A stretch of DNA of 64,000 bases from Sporanaerobium hydrogeniformans (GTDB lineage: Bacteria; Bacillota; Clostridia; Lachnospirales; Cellulosilyticaceae), in the NCBI RefSeq assembly GCF_002735925.1, contig NZ_PEDL01000001.1:124001-188000 (forward strand). Direction: 5' to 3'. Below, one piece after another: positions 45,140 to 54,328 of the stretch. Each line of letters starts with the position of its first letter. The first letter of the stretch is position 1. The notes under the pieces were generated by a model. That model ran no database searches. It worked only from the letters and a program-made list of their open reading frames with translations, and had not been told where the DNA came from. Made by a program: the position numbers and the translations under genes.

Positions 45140-46120
45140 ATGAAGAGACTATTTCACTTATCAACTACTCCTAAACAGTTAGAGTGGTTTGAGGAAGACT
45201 GGGAGCAAATCCAGCATTTTATAGAAAAACAATTGATAGATGGTATTGAATTAGGACTAACGTCTACGTATCCTATAGACCGCATTCCACAAGGACTTGT
45301 AGAGGGGGTACATCTTTCTTTTTATCCTATGTGGTTAGATTTTTGGCGAGGCGATACTGAAAAAGTGACTTCTATTTTGGGAAGCCGTGATGCACTATTA
45401 GCTTATTATGGAGGAGAAAAAAAAGAGGTGATGGTTACTTCTTATAAGGCTCAATATGAAAGGGCTAAGGCATTAGGAGCTAAGTATATGGTATTTCATG
45501 TGAGTCATGTGCTTATTGAGGACACTTTTACTTTCAAGTATGATTATACGGATGAAGAGGTAATGGAGGCGGCAGTAGAACTCATCAATACTGTTTTTGA
45601 AGATGAACAAGGTCCTACGCTTCTCTTTGAGAATTTATGGTGGCCAGGACTTAATTATATGGATCCTAAGCTTACAGCTTCTTTTTTAGATAAAATAACC
45701 TATCGCAATAAAGGATTTTTACTAGATGTATCTCATCTTATTTTGACGAATCCACAGATTAAAACAGAAGAGCAAGCTTATATTTACATTAAAAAAGTAG
45801 TAGAAGCATTAGGAACAACAAAAGATTCTATAAAGGGAGTACATTTGAATAAAACACTTCCCAAATATTACATGCAGCGTGATCATAGCTATATGCTTAA
45901 AAAATATCAGGAAGCAAAGCAAGGTTATGCAAGGGATACTATATTAAAAAATCATATTAGACAACTAGATGGCCATCAACCTTTTGATCATCCAATTGCT
46001 AAAAAGATTATAGAGCTTATTCAGCCTGAATTTTGTGTTTATGAGACAGCTCCCAATTCACGTCATGAACTTGCTTATTTTATTAAAAAACAAAATAAAG
46101 CTTTAGGTATTTTATCTTAA
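45140..46120 (+). CDS. TIM-barrel protein, sugar phosphate isomerase/epimerase-like
   Basis: Cytoplasmic protein of 326 residues with the look of the xylose-isomerase-like TIM-barrel superfamily (AP_endonuc_2 fold). Features in order: DGIELGLTSTY (about 35), GVHLSFYPMW (about 56), KYMVFHVSHV (about 115), LLFENLWWPG (about 160), LLDVSHLILT (about 195) and GVHLNKTLP (about 232). The acidic and His residues at strand ends could bind a metal. The substrate is unknown. AGAGAAAGAAGG precedes the ATG. It lies 25 bp after the YcxB-like gene. Confidence 0.75.
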   Translation: MKRLFHLSTTPKQLEWFEEDWEQIQHFIEKQLIDGIELGLTSTYPIDRIPQGLVEGVHLSFYPMWLDFWRGDTEKVTSILGSRDALLAYYGGEKKEVMVTSYKAQYERAKALGAKYMVFHVSHVLIEDTFTFKYDYTDEEVMEAAVELINTVFEDEQGPTLLFENLWWPGLNYMDPKLTASFLDKITYRNKGFLLDVSHLILTNPQIKTEEQAYIYIKKVVEALGTTKDSIKGVHLNKTLPKYYMQRDHSYMLKKYQEAKQGYARDTILKNHIRQLDGHQPFDHPIAKKIIELIQPEFCVYETAPNSRHELAYFIKKQNKALGILS

Positions 46121-46127
46121 AGCTATA

Positions 46128-46199
46128 AAATAGCTGGCACAAAGTAAGATTTTATGTTTCTCATAAAGAGGATCCCATTACTTTGTGACAGTTATTTTT
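46128..46199 (+). terminator. Terminator after the TIM-barrel gene
   Basis: 20-bp stem with one mismatch and one G-T pair (46128-46147, 46178-46197), 30-nt loop, T5. Confidence 0.75.
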
Positions 46200-46275
46200 A
46201 TGTAACTTTATAAGTATGTATTAACATTTAATATTTAATGTTTTACGACATATTAACACTAATTTAATTAAAAGA

Positions 46276-46304
46276 TTGACACTAAAGTTAATCAAGTATA
46301 TAAT
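46276..46304 (+). promoter_or_regulatory. Consensus sigma-A promoter of the NlpC/P60 gene
   Basis: TTGACA (46276-46281), 17-bp spacer, TATAAT (46299-46304): a perfect match in both hexamers and spacing. The AT-rich DNA upstream carries an imperfect AACATT...AATGTT repeat. Confidence 0.9.
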
Positions 46305-46382
46305 AATTTTGTAACATTTAGTTAATAAATAGAGAGAAAAATAAAAATAAACTATTGAGAGCAAAAGAGGAGGATTTATTGT

Positions 46383-47345
46383 ATGGGATTACATAAGATG
46401 ATTCTAAGCACCTTTTTAGCGGTTAGTGCATTGATGTTACCTAACATCGTTTATGGGCAAGCTTTTGGGAAGGTGAAAGCAGATACTTTAAATGTTAGAG
46501 AAAAACCCAATACTTCTTCACGTATTCTTCAACAAGTAGGGGAAGGGACATCTGTAGAAATTATTGAAGTAAAAGATGGGTGGTTTAAACTGCGTTTAAA
46601 GGATGATTCTATTGCCTATGTGAAATCAGAATTTATAGATATAGATCGTGTAGTAGCTAATGTTGAAGTAGCAGGTGGTTTAAATGTAAGAGATTACCCT
46701 TCCACAGATGAGGGAGATATTATTGGCAAGTTTTATTCAGGAGACGAAACAGGTGTGCAGTACAAGATAGGAGATTGGTATAGCATTCGCCAAGAAGGCT
46801 TTGAAGGCTATGTACATAAAGATTATGTGAAACAAGATTTGCTAGCCTATTTGCCAGAAAAGCCATTAGCTGAGGCAAAGCGTGTAACAGTGACTCAAGA
46901 ACAAGTTACTCTACCTGCACAGGTAGCAAGTAAGAAAACGACTACACAGCAGAAGCAAACTATTACACCTGCAAGTGGTAAAAGTGGTGCAGAGGTTGTT
47001 GCTTATGCCAAACAGTTTGTAGGAAATCCTTATGTATATGGTGGAAACAGTTTGACAAATGGTGTAGACTGTTCGGGTTTTACACAACAAGTGATGAAGC
47101 ATTTTGGAATAAGTATCAGTAGAAGTTCAAGTGCACAGTATGCTAATAACGGTTATGCAGTAGGTAAAAATGAACTACAAAAAGGCGATTTACTTTTCTT
47201 TGGTTATAAAGGTCGTGTTTCACATGTAGGCATCTATATAGGTGGGGGACAAATGGTACATGCATGTGATGAAAGAACAGGTATTATCATTAGTGATGCT
47301 TTCTCTAATAGCAAGCCATTTATTGGTGCAAAAAGGGTATTATAG
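46383..47345 (+). CDS. Secreted NlpC/P60 endopeptidase with two SH3 domains
   Basis: Peptidoglycan peptidase that probably cuts stem peptides during wall growth. The 320-residue protein has a signal peptide (about 1-25), two bacterial SH3 domains (about 28-85, LNVREKPNTSS; about 92-150, LNVRDYPSTDE), a Thr/Gln-rich linker (about 160-200) and a C-terminal NlpC/P60 domain (about 203-320). The catalytic Cys-His-His set is visible: VDCSGFTQQ, SHVGIYIG and MVHACDE. GAGGAGG precedes the ATG at 46383. It is a single-gene unit driven by a perfect consensus promoter, so expression is likely high. Confidence 0.94.
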   Translation: MGLHKMILSTFLAVSALMLPNIVYGQAFGKVKADTLNVREKPNTSSRILQQVGEGTSVEIIEVKDGWFKLRLKDDSIAYVKSEFIDIDRVVANVEVAGGLNVRDYPSTDEGDIIGKFYSGDETGVQYKIGDWYSIRQEGFEGYVHKDYVKQDLLAYLPEKPLAEAKRVTVTQEQVTLPAQVASKKTTTQQKQTITPASGKSGAEVVAYAKQFVGNPYVYGGNSLTNGVDCSGFTQQVMKHFGISISRSSSAQYANNGYAVGKNELQKGDLLFFGYKGRVSHVGIYIGGGQMVHACDERTGIIISDAFSNSKPFIGAKRVL

Positions 47346-47653
47346 GAATTGAAAGGATTATCTAATTAATAAGTTGAGTTTTTAATAAAAGCTTAGAAAT
47401 AAATTATTAAAAAGGTTCTAGAATCTACTGTATTCTAGAACCTTTTTAACGAGAATAGGAAGTAAAAGAATAAGATAGTCATGTTCTATAAAAAGTGAAT
47501 AAGTTAAAAATCTTTAAGGAGATATTGACAAATAGATCTATAAAGCATAGTGTAATCACATATTGATAAGAATAACAGAGAAAGAAATAGATAAATAATG
47601 AGAGAGGGTCAATGGGAAAATTAGAAGTTTAATCAGAGGAGAAGTAAAAGCAA
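47346..47653 (+). other. Intergenic region between the NlpC/P60 and MATE genes
   Basis: This 308-bp gap has a terminator at 47407-47449 and a possible promoter at 47525-47553 (TTGACA, 17 bp, TAGTGT, the -10 poor). Beyond these I see no gene or structured RNA. Confidence 0.5.
47407..47449 (+). terminator. Terminator after the NlpC/P60 gene
   Basis: Perfect 18-bp stem (47407-47424, 47432-47449), 7-nt loop CTACTGT, with T5 at the end of the right arm. Confidence 0.87.
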
Positions 47654-48973
47654 ATGCAACAAATAGATTTAACTGAAGGTAAAGTAATAAAAATTTTATT
47701 AGCACTGGCATTACCTATTATGGGAAGTTCATTTTTGCAGTTTACGTATAGTTTAGTAGATATGCTTTGGATTGGACATTTAGGAAGTAATGCTGTCGCA
47801 AGCATTGGTTCATCTAGTTTCTTTATTAATTTAGGCTATGCTCTTAATGCTCTTATTATGATAGGGACAGGGATCAAGGTGTCTCATTATATGGGGAAAG
47901 CAGATGTTAAAGGTGTTAAAGGCTACATCCACTCGGGGATAGTACTAAGTGCTATAATAGGTATTGGTTATGCTTTTATTCTTCTATTACTAGGGAAAGT
48001 GTTTATTGGTTTTTTAGGGTTAAATGACCAGCAGGTTGAACAGGATGCCTACAAGTATTTGGCATGGAGTGCACCTATGTTATTTTTCTCTTTCTTTAAC
48101 AATGTTTTTTTAAGAGTATTTACGAGCTTAGGAAATAGTAAGAGCGCTTTTAAAATAAGTGCAGCAGGAGTGCTTTTAAATATTGGACTTGATCCTCTCT
48201 TTATTTATAGTTTGAAGGGAGGAATAGTAGGTGCTGCATTAGCAACACTCATTGCACAGGGAGTTATGTTTGGGCTATACTTAGTAATTGGAAAGGATTT
48301 TTTACTCTTTAATTGGAAAAAACCAGTAAATTTCAATAAAATGAAAGAAATCATTACACTAGGAAGTCCCATTGCCTTTCAGCGCATTTTGTTTACATTA
48401 ATTAACATTATACTAGCTAAGATGATTGCTACTTTTGGCACAGATGCAGTAGCAGCTCAACGTATAGGTATTCAAGTGGAGTCTATAATCTATATGGTGA
48501 CAGGGGGCTTGAATGGAGCAGTAGCTAGTTTTATTGGACAAAACTATGGAGCAGGAAAAGGAAAGCGGCTTTATAAGGGCTATCAGATGGCAATGGGCAT
48601 AGGGATTGTTTATGCGGCGGTAAGCAGCTTAGTATTTATTTTTTTCTCCGAACAATTAGCTGGGCTATTTGTAAAAGAAGGAAATACCATTACCATTGCA
48701 GTAAGTTACTTAAAAGTCATTGCCTATTCGCAATTATTTAATGCTATGGAAATGGTAGCAAATGGCTTTTTCACAGGACTAGGTAAACCTAATATTCCAG
48801 CTACTATAAGTATCATTTTTACTGCTTTAAGGCTACCCATGGCTTATATAGGTATACGTTACCTAGGTATAGAGGGAATCTGGTGGAGTATTACCCTGTC
48901 TACATTCCTTAAAGGGAGCTTATTAGTGGGAATTGCTATGCCAGTAATAAAAACCATTAAAATGAATCAATAG
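47654..48973 (+). CDS. MATE family efflux transporter
   Basis: Integral-membrane exporter of the MATE family that expels drugs or metabolites using a sodium or proton gradient. The 439-residue protein has about 12 hydrophobic helices in two related halves; the start (LTEGKVIKILLALALPIMGSSFLQ) and the WIGHLGSNAVASIG motif are characteristic. CAGAGGAGAAG precedes the ATG at 47654. A lysophospholipase-like gene follows 15 bp later. Substrate cannot be told. Confidence 0.93.
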   Translation: MQQIDLTEGKVIKILLALALPIMGSSFLQFTYSLVDMLWIGHLGSNAVASIGSSSFFINLGYALNALIMIGTGIKVSHYMGKADVKGVKGYIHSGIVLSAIIGIGYAFILLLLGKVFIGFLGLNDQQVEQDAYKYLAWSAPMLFFSFFNNVFLRVFTSLGNSKSAFKISAAGVLLNIGLDPLFIYSLKGGIVGAALATLIAQGVMFGLYLVIGKDFLLFNWKKPVNFNKMKEIITLGSPIAFQRILFTLINIILAKMIATFGTDAVAAQRIGIQVESIIYMVTGGLNGAVASFIGQNYGAGKGKRLYKGYQMAMGIGIVYAAVSSLVFIFFSEQLAGLFVKEGNTITIAVSYLKVIAYSQLFNAMEMVANGFFTGLGKPNIPATISIIFTALRLPMAYIGIRYLGIEGIWWSITLSTFLKGSLLVGIAMPVIKTIKMNQ

Positions 48974-48988
48974 GGATGGAGGTATAAC

Positions 48989-49945
48989 GTGGTAACGAGA
49001 GAAGAATTTTTCTTTCCTTCTAAGGATGAAAAACATCTACTACATGCTTTTTTATGGCAAGATAGGCAAGTTAAGGCAAAGGGGATTTTACAAATTTCAC
49101 ATGGGATGATTGAATATATTGGGCGCTATGATGAATTTGCCACTTATTTAGCAAAAAGAGGATTTATTGTAGCAGGACATGACCATTTAGGACATGGACA
49201 ATCCGTAAATAGTCCAGAAGAATGGGGTTATTTTACCCAAAAAGATGGAAGTCGTATGGTAGTAGAGGATATTTATAAATTAACAACTTTATTGAAAAAG
49301 AAGTTTAGTAGTCTGCCTTATTATGTATTAGGGCATAGTATGGGTTCTTTTATGATTAGACGCTATATGATGACTTATGGAAAAGAGATAGATGGAGTAA
49401 TCATTATGGGGACAGGTAAGCAGTCTAAAGCTAATTTAATAGCAGGAAAAGCTATTACTACGATGATTAAAGCCATTAAGGGAGAACATTACCGTAGTCA
49501 GTTTATTGCAGATCTTATGTTTGGAACATATAATAAAGATTTTGGAAAGGATAAAAGAGGAAAAGAGTGGCTTACAAGAGAGGAGAGCTTTGTAGCTAAA
49601 TATATAAACGAACCTTCTTGTAGCTTCTTATTTACATTAAATGGAGTAGAAACGCTATTAAACACCATTCTTTTTATACATGATAAGCATAATATTTCTA
49701 AACTTCCTAAGGACTTACCCATGTATATTGTTTCTGGAGCTAAAGACCCAGTTGGTAACTATGGAAAAGGGCCTAGGGCAGTCTATGAAGACTATAAAGC
49801 ACATGGCGTAGAAGAAATTGTGCTAAAGTTATATCCAGAAGATCGCCATGAAATCCTTAATGAAAAGGATAGAGGGCAGGTGTATGAAGATATAGCTTGT
49901 CATCTTGAAGGATGGCTTGCTTTAAAAGAAAAGAGAATACTTTAA
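48989..49945 (+). CDS. Alpha/beta hydrolase, lysophospholipase-like
   Basis: Serine hydrolase of 318 residues (Hydrolase_4/monoglyceride-lipase-like family). The triad is visible: Ser in LGHSMGSF (about 119), Asp in SGAKDPVG (about 250) and His in EDRHEIL (about 290). The early HGM motif (LQISHGMIEYIGRYDEFA) and GHDHLGHGQS match the family. The start is GTG at 48989, preceded by GGATGGAGG. There is no signal peptide, so it acts in the cytoplasm or at the inner membrane face, perhaps on lysophospholipids or monoglycerides. It follows the MATE gene by 15 bp. Confidence 0.9.
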   Translation: MVTREEFFFPSKDEKHLLHAFLWQDRQVKAKGILQISHGMIEYIGRYDEFATYLAKRGFIVAGHDHLGHGQSVNSPEEWGYFTQKDGSRMVVEDIYKLTTLLKKKFSSLPYYVLGHSMGSFMIRRYMMTYGKEIDGVIIMGTGKQSKANLIAGKAITTMIKAIKGEHYRSQFIADLMFGTYNKDFGKDKRGKEWLTREESFVAKYINEPSCSFLFTLNGVETLLNTILFIHDKHNISKLPKDLPMYIVSGAKDPVGNYGKGPRAVYEDYKAHGVEEIVLKLYPEDRHEILNEKDRGQVYEDIACHLEGWLALKEKRIL

Positions 49946-49952
49946 ATCCAAA

Positions 49953-49981
49953 TTGACAAACACTGTTTAGTTGGATAACAT
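49953..49981 (+). promoter_or_regulatory. Sigma-A promoter of the NhaC-type antiporter gene
   Basis: TTGACA (49953-49958), 17-bp spacer, TAACAT (49976-49981). Confidence 0.7.
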
Positions 49982-50029
49982 AAAACATATTTAACTAAAA
50001 AGGTATAGAAATGAAGAAGGAGAAAGAAG

Positions 50030-51340
50030 ATGCAAAAAGCAATAAAGAAGGGAAATCCTTTGGCACTCTTGCCACTAGGTGTTTTTTTGATTTTATTTGT
50101 GGGGACAGGTATTGTAACAGGTGATTTTTATAAGATGCCCGTATTAGTAGCTTTTATGATTGCAGCAGCTAGCGCTTTTATATTAGGTAGAAAGCAAAGT
50201 TTAAATGAGAAGATTAATTTATTCTGTAAGGGCGCAGGAGATAGCAATATTATTTTAATGTGTATGATTTTTTTATTGGCAGGTGCTTTTTCCAATATAG
50301 CAGAGGCTATGGGAGGGGTAGAGGCCACTGTTAACCTTAGTTTATCCTTAATACCTCCTAATCTTTTAGTGGGTGGAATATTTCTTATTGCTTGTTTTAT
50401 TTCTATTTCTATGGGAACCTCTGTAGGAACCATTACAGCATTAGCATCCATTGGGGCAGGTATAGCTCAGATGACAGGTATTTCTCTACCACTTATACTT
50501 GGAGCAATTGTAGGGGGAGGAATGTTTGGAGATAATCTTTCAATGATTTCAGATACGACCATTACAGCAGTAAGAACTCAAGGATGTGAGCTTAAAGATA
50601 AATTTAAAGTGAATTTCTTTATTGTCTTACCAGCTGCAGTTGTAACTCTATTACTACTTATTATCATGACAGGTCAATATGAAAGCATAGAAACAGAAAA
50701 ATATAGTTATGAACTTATTAAGGTAGTGCCTTATGTAGCTATTCTAATAGGGGCACTAGCTGGACTCAATGTGTTTGTTTTATTAGGTGGAGGAACCCTT
50801 TTTGCTGGGCTGATTGGTGTCTTTACAGGAAGCTTTACTGTTTTTGAAGGTATTGAGGCGGTAGCAGCAGGGATAATGGGAATGTCAGAGATTGCTCTTT
50901 TATCTATTATTATAGGTGGAACCTTGGCACTTATTAAAGAAAATGGAGGAATCGACTATGTCCTTTACTTTATTACTAGTCGAATTAAAAGTAAAAAGGG
51001 GGCAGAACTTGGTATAGCAGCTCTTGTAGGTGCAGTAGATGTATGCACAGCTAATAATACGATTGCTATCGTGATGGCAGGGCCATTAGCGAAAGATATT
51101 GCTGAGCAGTATGCTATTGATCCTAGGAGATCAGCCAGTATTTTAGATATTTTCTCAGCTTGTTTTCAAGGCATTATTCCTTATGGTGCTCAGCTTTTAG
51201 TGGCAGCGGGACTAGGAGGAATTTCGCCAATGGAAATTTTAAGATACTTACATTACCCTCTCTTAATGGGACTTTGTGGTATTCTTGCCATTGTCTTTGG
51301 TTTTCCAAACTTAAAACCTAAAGAAAAAAATTATACTTAA
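50030..51340 (+). CDS. NhaC family Na+/H+ antiporter
   Basis: Membrane antiporter of 436 residues with about 11 or 12 hydrophobic helices. Family motifs include GTSVGTITALASIG (about 130), GGGMFGDNLSMISDTTI (about 160) and VDVCTANNTIAIVMAGP (about 335). It may exchange sodium for protons; NhaC-family relatives also exchange malate/lactate or amino acids, so the substrate is tentative. GAAGGAG precedes the ATG at 50030. Its own promoter lies 50 bp upstream, and queA begins 40 bp after its stop with no terminator between them. Confidence 0.88.
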   Translation: MQKAIKKGNPLALLPLGVFLILFVGTGIVTGDFYKMPVLVAFMIAAASAFILGRKQSLNEKINLFCKGAGDSNIILMCMIFLLAGAFSNIAEAMGGVEATVNLSLSLIPPNLLVGGIFLIACFISISMGTSVGTITALASIGAGIAQMTGISLPLILGAIVGGGMFGDNLSMISDTTITAVRTQGCELKDKFKVNFFIVLPAAVVTLLLLIIMTGQYESIETEKYSYELIKVVPYVAILIGALAGLNVFVLLGGGTLFAGLIGVFTGSFTVFEGIEAVAAGIMGMSEIALLSIIIGGTLALIKENGGIDYVLYFITSRIKSKKGAELGIAALVGAVDVCTANNTIAIVMAGPLAKDIAEQYAIDPRRSASILDIFSACFQGIIPYGAQLLVAAGLGGISPMEILRYLHYPLLMGLCGILAIVFGFPNLKPKEKNYT

Positions 51341-51380
51341 AAAGTAATAAAGATTTTAAAAAGAGAGATAGGAGATACAA

Positions 51381-52427
51381 ATGAAAACATCTGACTTTTA
51401 CTTTGATTTACCTGAAGAGCTTATTGCTCAAGTGCCACTTAAGGATCGTACTACCTCACGTCTGATGGTACTTGATAAAAATACAGGAGATATAACACAT
51501 AAACATTTTTATGATATTGTAGAGGAGTTAGAGGAAGGCGATTGCTTAGTTTTAAACAATACCAAAGTTATACCGGCTCGTCTTTTTGGTTCACGTAAAG
51601 GTTCGGGTGGGAAGGTAGAGCTTTTACTTTTAACAAGAAAAACAGAAAAAACTTGGGAGGTACTTGTTAAGCCAGGGCGTAAAGCACGTATCGGAGAACA
51701 AATTGAGTTTGGAGAAGGTTTACTTATAGCTACAGTAAAGGACATTATAGAAGATGGGAATCGTATTGTAGAATTTGAATATGAAGGAATTTTTGAAGAA
51801 GTCTTGGATAAGCTAGGTGAAATGCCACTACCTCCTTATATCCATGAAAAGCTAGAAGATAAAAATCGCTATCAGACTGTTTATGCAAAATATGAGGGGA
51901 GTGCAGCAGCACCTACAGCAGGTTTGCACTTTACAGAAGAACTTTTAGATCAAATTACAAGTAAAGGTGTGACGATTGCTTATGTAACACTTCATGTAGG
52001 TCTAGGAACCTTTAGACCTGTTAAAACAGAAGATGTGCTTAATCATGAAATGCACTCAGAATACTATAGTATTTCCAAAGAGAATGCAAAGCTTATTAAT
52101 AAGACAAAAGAAAGGGGAGGGCGCGTTATTGCGGTGGGAACAACGAGTACGCGTACACTTGAATCCAATGCAGATGAAAAGGGGTATGTTCAAGAAGGGA
52201 GTGGCTGGACGAATATTTTTATTTACCCAGGTTATACCTTTAAATGTATCGATGGGCTTATTACTAACTTCCACTTACCTGAATCTACCCTTATTATGCT
52301 AGTAAGCGCTTTAGCAAGCAAGGAATATGTTCTAGCAGCCTACGAAGAAGCAGTAAGAGAAAAGTATCGATTCTTTAGCTTTGGAGATGCTATGTTTATT
52401 AAGGGCTCATCTCCACATTTTCTTTAA
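51381..52427 (+). CDS. queA: S-adenosylmethionine:tRNA ribosyltransferase-isomerase
   Basis: Makes epoxyqueuosine at tRNA position 34 by moving the ribosyl group of S-adenosylmethionine to preQ1-tRNA. The 348-residue protein is the usual length, with [21 protein letters not shown] at the N-terminus, [11 protein letters not shown] (about 178) and the C-terminal [26 protein letters not shown] precedes the ATG at 51381. The tgt gene of the same queuosine pathway lies 8 kb downstream, so the two are not in one operon here. Confidence 0.97.
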   Translation: MKTSDFYFDLPEELIAQVPLKDRTTSRLMVLDKNTGDITHKHFYDIVEELEEGDCLVLNNTKVIPARLFGSRKGSGGKVELLLLTRKTEKTWEVLVKPGRKARIGEQIEFGEGLLIATVKDIIEDGNRIVEFEYEGIFEEVLDKLGEMPLPPYIHEKLEDKNRYQTVYAKYEGSAAAPTAGLHFTEELLDQITSKGVTIAYVTLHVGLGTFRPVKTEDVLNHEMHSEYYSISKENAKLINKTKERGGRVIAVGTTSTRTLESNADEKGYVQEGSGWTNIFIYPGYTFKCIDGLITNFHLPESTLIMLVSALASKEYVLAAYEEAVREKYRFFSFGDAMFIKGSSPHFL

Positions 52428-52529
52428 ACGAGAGGTCTAAACTAGAGGAGCTATAGAAGACCACTAAAGGATTCTTTAAGTCAAGTGACTTAATAAAAAG
52501 AGATAAGAATGAAGACGGGGAGAGGAAAA

Positions 52530-53270
52530 ATGGAATTACATTTAAAAGAGGAACACCGTGTAGAGTTTGGTGAGGTAGATTTTAAGGAAAGGCTGACTCT
52601 TAATGGTATTATTTACTATATGCAGCAGGTAGCAGCCAATCATGCCCTTAAGCTTAATTTTAGTTATTATAAAAATGAAGAAAAGACTTCTTACTTTTGG
52701 ATAGTGGCACGTGTTAAATTTATTATTGATAAGTATCCTAAATGGCAGGAGCAAGTAGCCATTGAAACCTATCCTGGTGGTCATGATAAACTTTTTGCAG
52801 TAAGACTCTTTGATTTAACGAATGTAAAGGGAGAAAAGATTGGGCACATTATAGGAGACTATATACTGATGGATGCTAAAACCAATCGTCCTGTTAAAAT
52901 AAAAGGAGCACCTGCGCCACTAGATATTTTAGATTTTCCTTATAAAGGAGAAACATTAGAAAAGATTCAAGTACCTACTACCTTTGAGAAGGAAGATTTT
53001 CGTAAAGTACGTTATTCAGAGCTTGATGTCAATGAGCACATGAATAATGCACAACATGTGAGATGGGCTGTAGATATGCTGCCTATTGAAATCTTTGAGC
53101 ACAAAGAAATTGCCACGCTTCAAATCAATTATACAACAGGAATAGAGTATGGGACTTCAGTATGGATGCGTCTACATTATGATGAACAAGGAGAAGTGGT
53201 TATTTGGGCTACAAATAGAGAGGATACTATACAATATTTTATTGTAAAGCTTACTCTTCGTAATCTTTAA
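52530..53270 (+). CDS. Acyl-ACP thioesterase
   Basis: Releases free fatty acids from acyl carrier protein (FatA/FatB-like bacterial family). The 246-residue protein has two hotdog domains; the first begins VEFGEVDFKERLTLNGIIYYMQQ and the second has the NEHMNNAQHVRWA motif (about 165) with the catalytic Asn and His. I chose the ATG at 52530, preceded by GGGAGAGG; an ATG at 52509 would add seven residues without a good ribosome site. It lies about 100 bp after queA and ends against a convergent unit. Confidence 0.92.
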   Translation: MELHLKEEHRVEFGEVDFKERLTLNGIIYYMQQVAANHALKLNFSYYKNEEKTSYFWIVARVKFIIDKYPKWQEQVAIETYPGGHDKLFAVRLFDLTNVKGEKIGHIIGDYILMDAKTNRPVKIKGAPAPLDILDFPYKGETLEKIQVPTTFEKEDFRKVRYSELDVNEHMNNAQHVRWAVDMLPIEIFEHKEIATLQINYTTGIEYGTSVWMRLHYDEQGEVVIWATNREDTIQYFIVKLTLRNL

Positions 53271-53281
53271 ATAGTAAAAAG

Positions 53282-53322
53282 GCTCTTTTGGACTAATAAA
53301 TATCCAAAAGAGCTAAATTTTT
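53282..53322. terminator. Bidirectional terminator between converging genes
   Basis: 11-bp perfect stem GCTCTTTTGGA/TCCAAAAGAGC (53282-53292, 53303-53313), 10-nt loop. The right arm lies inside the last codons of the minus-strand gene. Confidence 0.78.
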
Positions 53323-54327
53323 ATAAGCTTCTAAAGCAAGACAGTAGTCGAAGGTATTTGTCTGGAGATTATAAATACAGATATAATTACTATAAAAAGG
53401 GTGGTAACTATTATAATATAAGATATAGAGTTTATCATTTCTTAGAAAGCCACGTAAGAGCTCACTGTGTGGATGAGGTAGAGGAAGCTTATCAGTTCTT
53501 ATTACTTCATGCGCTTTATCTAGGAGGCTATAGTTTAACGTATCTCGGGTAAAGGCAATAGCTACAGTAGAATTTTCTTGACTAAAAACGAATTGAGGGC
53601 TAAAAGAGAGTGGTATTTCATCTAACTGCTTGTTTTTTTGACAAAATAGCAAAAGTCCTTTTTCTTGTACAAAATAGGCATCTCCCTCAGCGGTTAAAGT
53701 ACAATTTTGCTTAGAGATAGCTAAAGTAGAAGTTTTAAAATACATTTTATTACGAATGGTTAAAGAGGTAGCATCCATTTCATAAATCATAGAAGCATAA
53801 GCATTGGCTTCACCTCCTAAGAGAATATAACTATCATTAAGGCGCTTAATATGAAAGACATACATAGTACCTAAGTTATCTTCAGCTATATAATTAAGTG
53901 GAGAAAGTTCTTGTGTTTGTTTGTTTAAAACATAAATATTTTCTAGCCCCCCTATAAAACATAAAATAACAATATCCTTGTCTTCATAGTAATTATAGAA
54001 ATTCTGAAAAGGAACTAATCCTTCATTTTGGCGATAAGTATTTACCTTGTTTAAATAATACTTTTGGGTATGCCAAGGTAAAAAGCCTTCTCCATAACTT
54101 GTGTAGCGAGTAGTAATGGGTTGGAGTTTATTAGCTTTATATTGAAAAGCACGAGTAGTCTTAAGCGAAATATCACTATAAATGAGGGAGAGCTGATTGA
54201 GGACATGACAAGAGAGATTATTTACTAAAACAGTAGAGGTAGGTAGCTTAGTGAGCTGTAGGTAGACAAAAATTCCTATAAGAATAAGAAAACAAAGACT
54301 GCCTATCCAAAAAGATTTAGTTTTCAT
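53293..54327 (-). CDS. Membrane-anchored protein of unknown function
   Basis: Protein of 344 residues that I do not recognise. A single hydrophobic anchor (about 7-25) is followed by an outside domain rich in beta strands and aromatic residues, with short repeats of the kind YVFHIKRLNDSYILLGG and KGLLLFCQKNKQL that suggest a propeller-like fold. No catalytic motif is seen. I chose the ATG at 54327, preceded by AAAGGAGTGG; a start at 54357 would read back into the neighbour. It begins one base after the stop of the papain-like gene, so the two are translationally coupled and probably act together at the cell surface. Confidence 0.7.
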   Translation of the reverse strand: MKTKSFWIGSLCFLILIGIFVYLQLTKLPTSTVLVNNLSCHVLNQLSLIYSDISLKTTRAFQYKANKLQPITTRYTSYGEGFLPWHTQKYYLNKVNTYRQNEGLVPFQNFYNYYEDKDIVILCFIGGLENIYVLNKQTQELSPLNYIAEDNLGTMYVFHIKRLNDSYILLGGEANAYASMIYEMDATSLTIRNKMYFKTSTLAISKQNCTLTAEGDAYFVQEKGLLLFCQKNKQLDEIPLSFSPQFVFSQENSTVAIAFTRDTLNYSLLDKAHEVIRTDKLPLPHPHSELLRGFLRNDKLYILYYNSYHPFYSNYICIYNLQTNTFDYCLALEAYKNLALLDIY

Positions 54328-54328
54328 G

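Noticed and set aside
46200-46320. WalR-type binding sites before the NlpC/P60 gene
   Set aside because: TGTAAC occurs twice but never as the direct repeat with 5-bp spacing that WalR needs.
53358-53552. Small Tyr-rich open frame on the plus strand
   Set aside because: Antisense to the unknown anchored protein and without a ribosome site.
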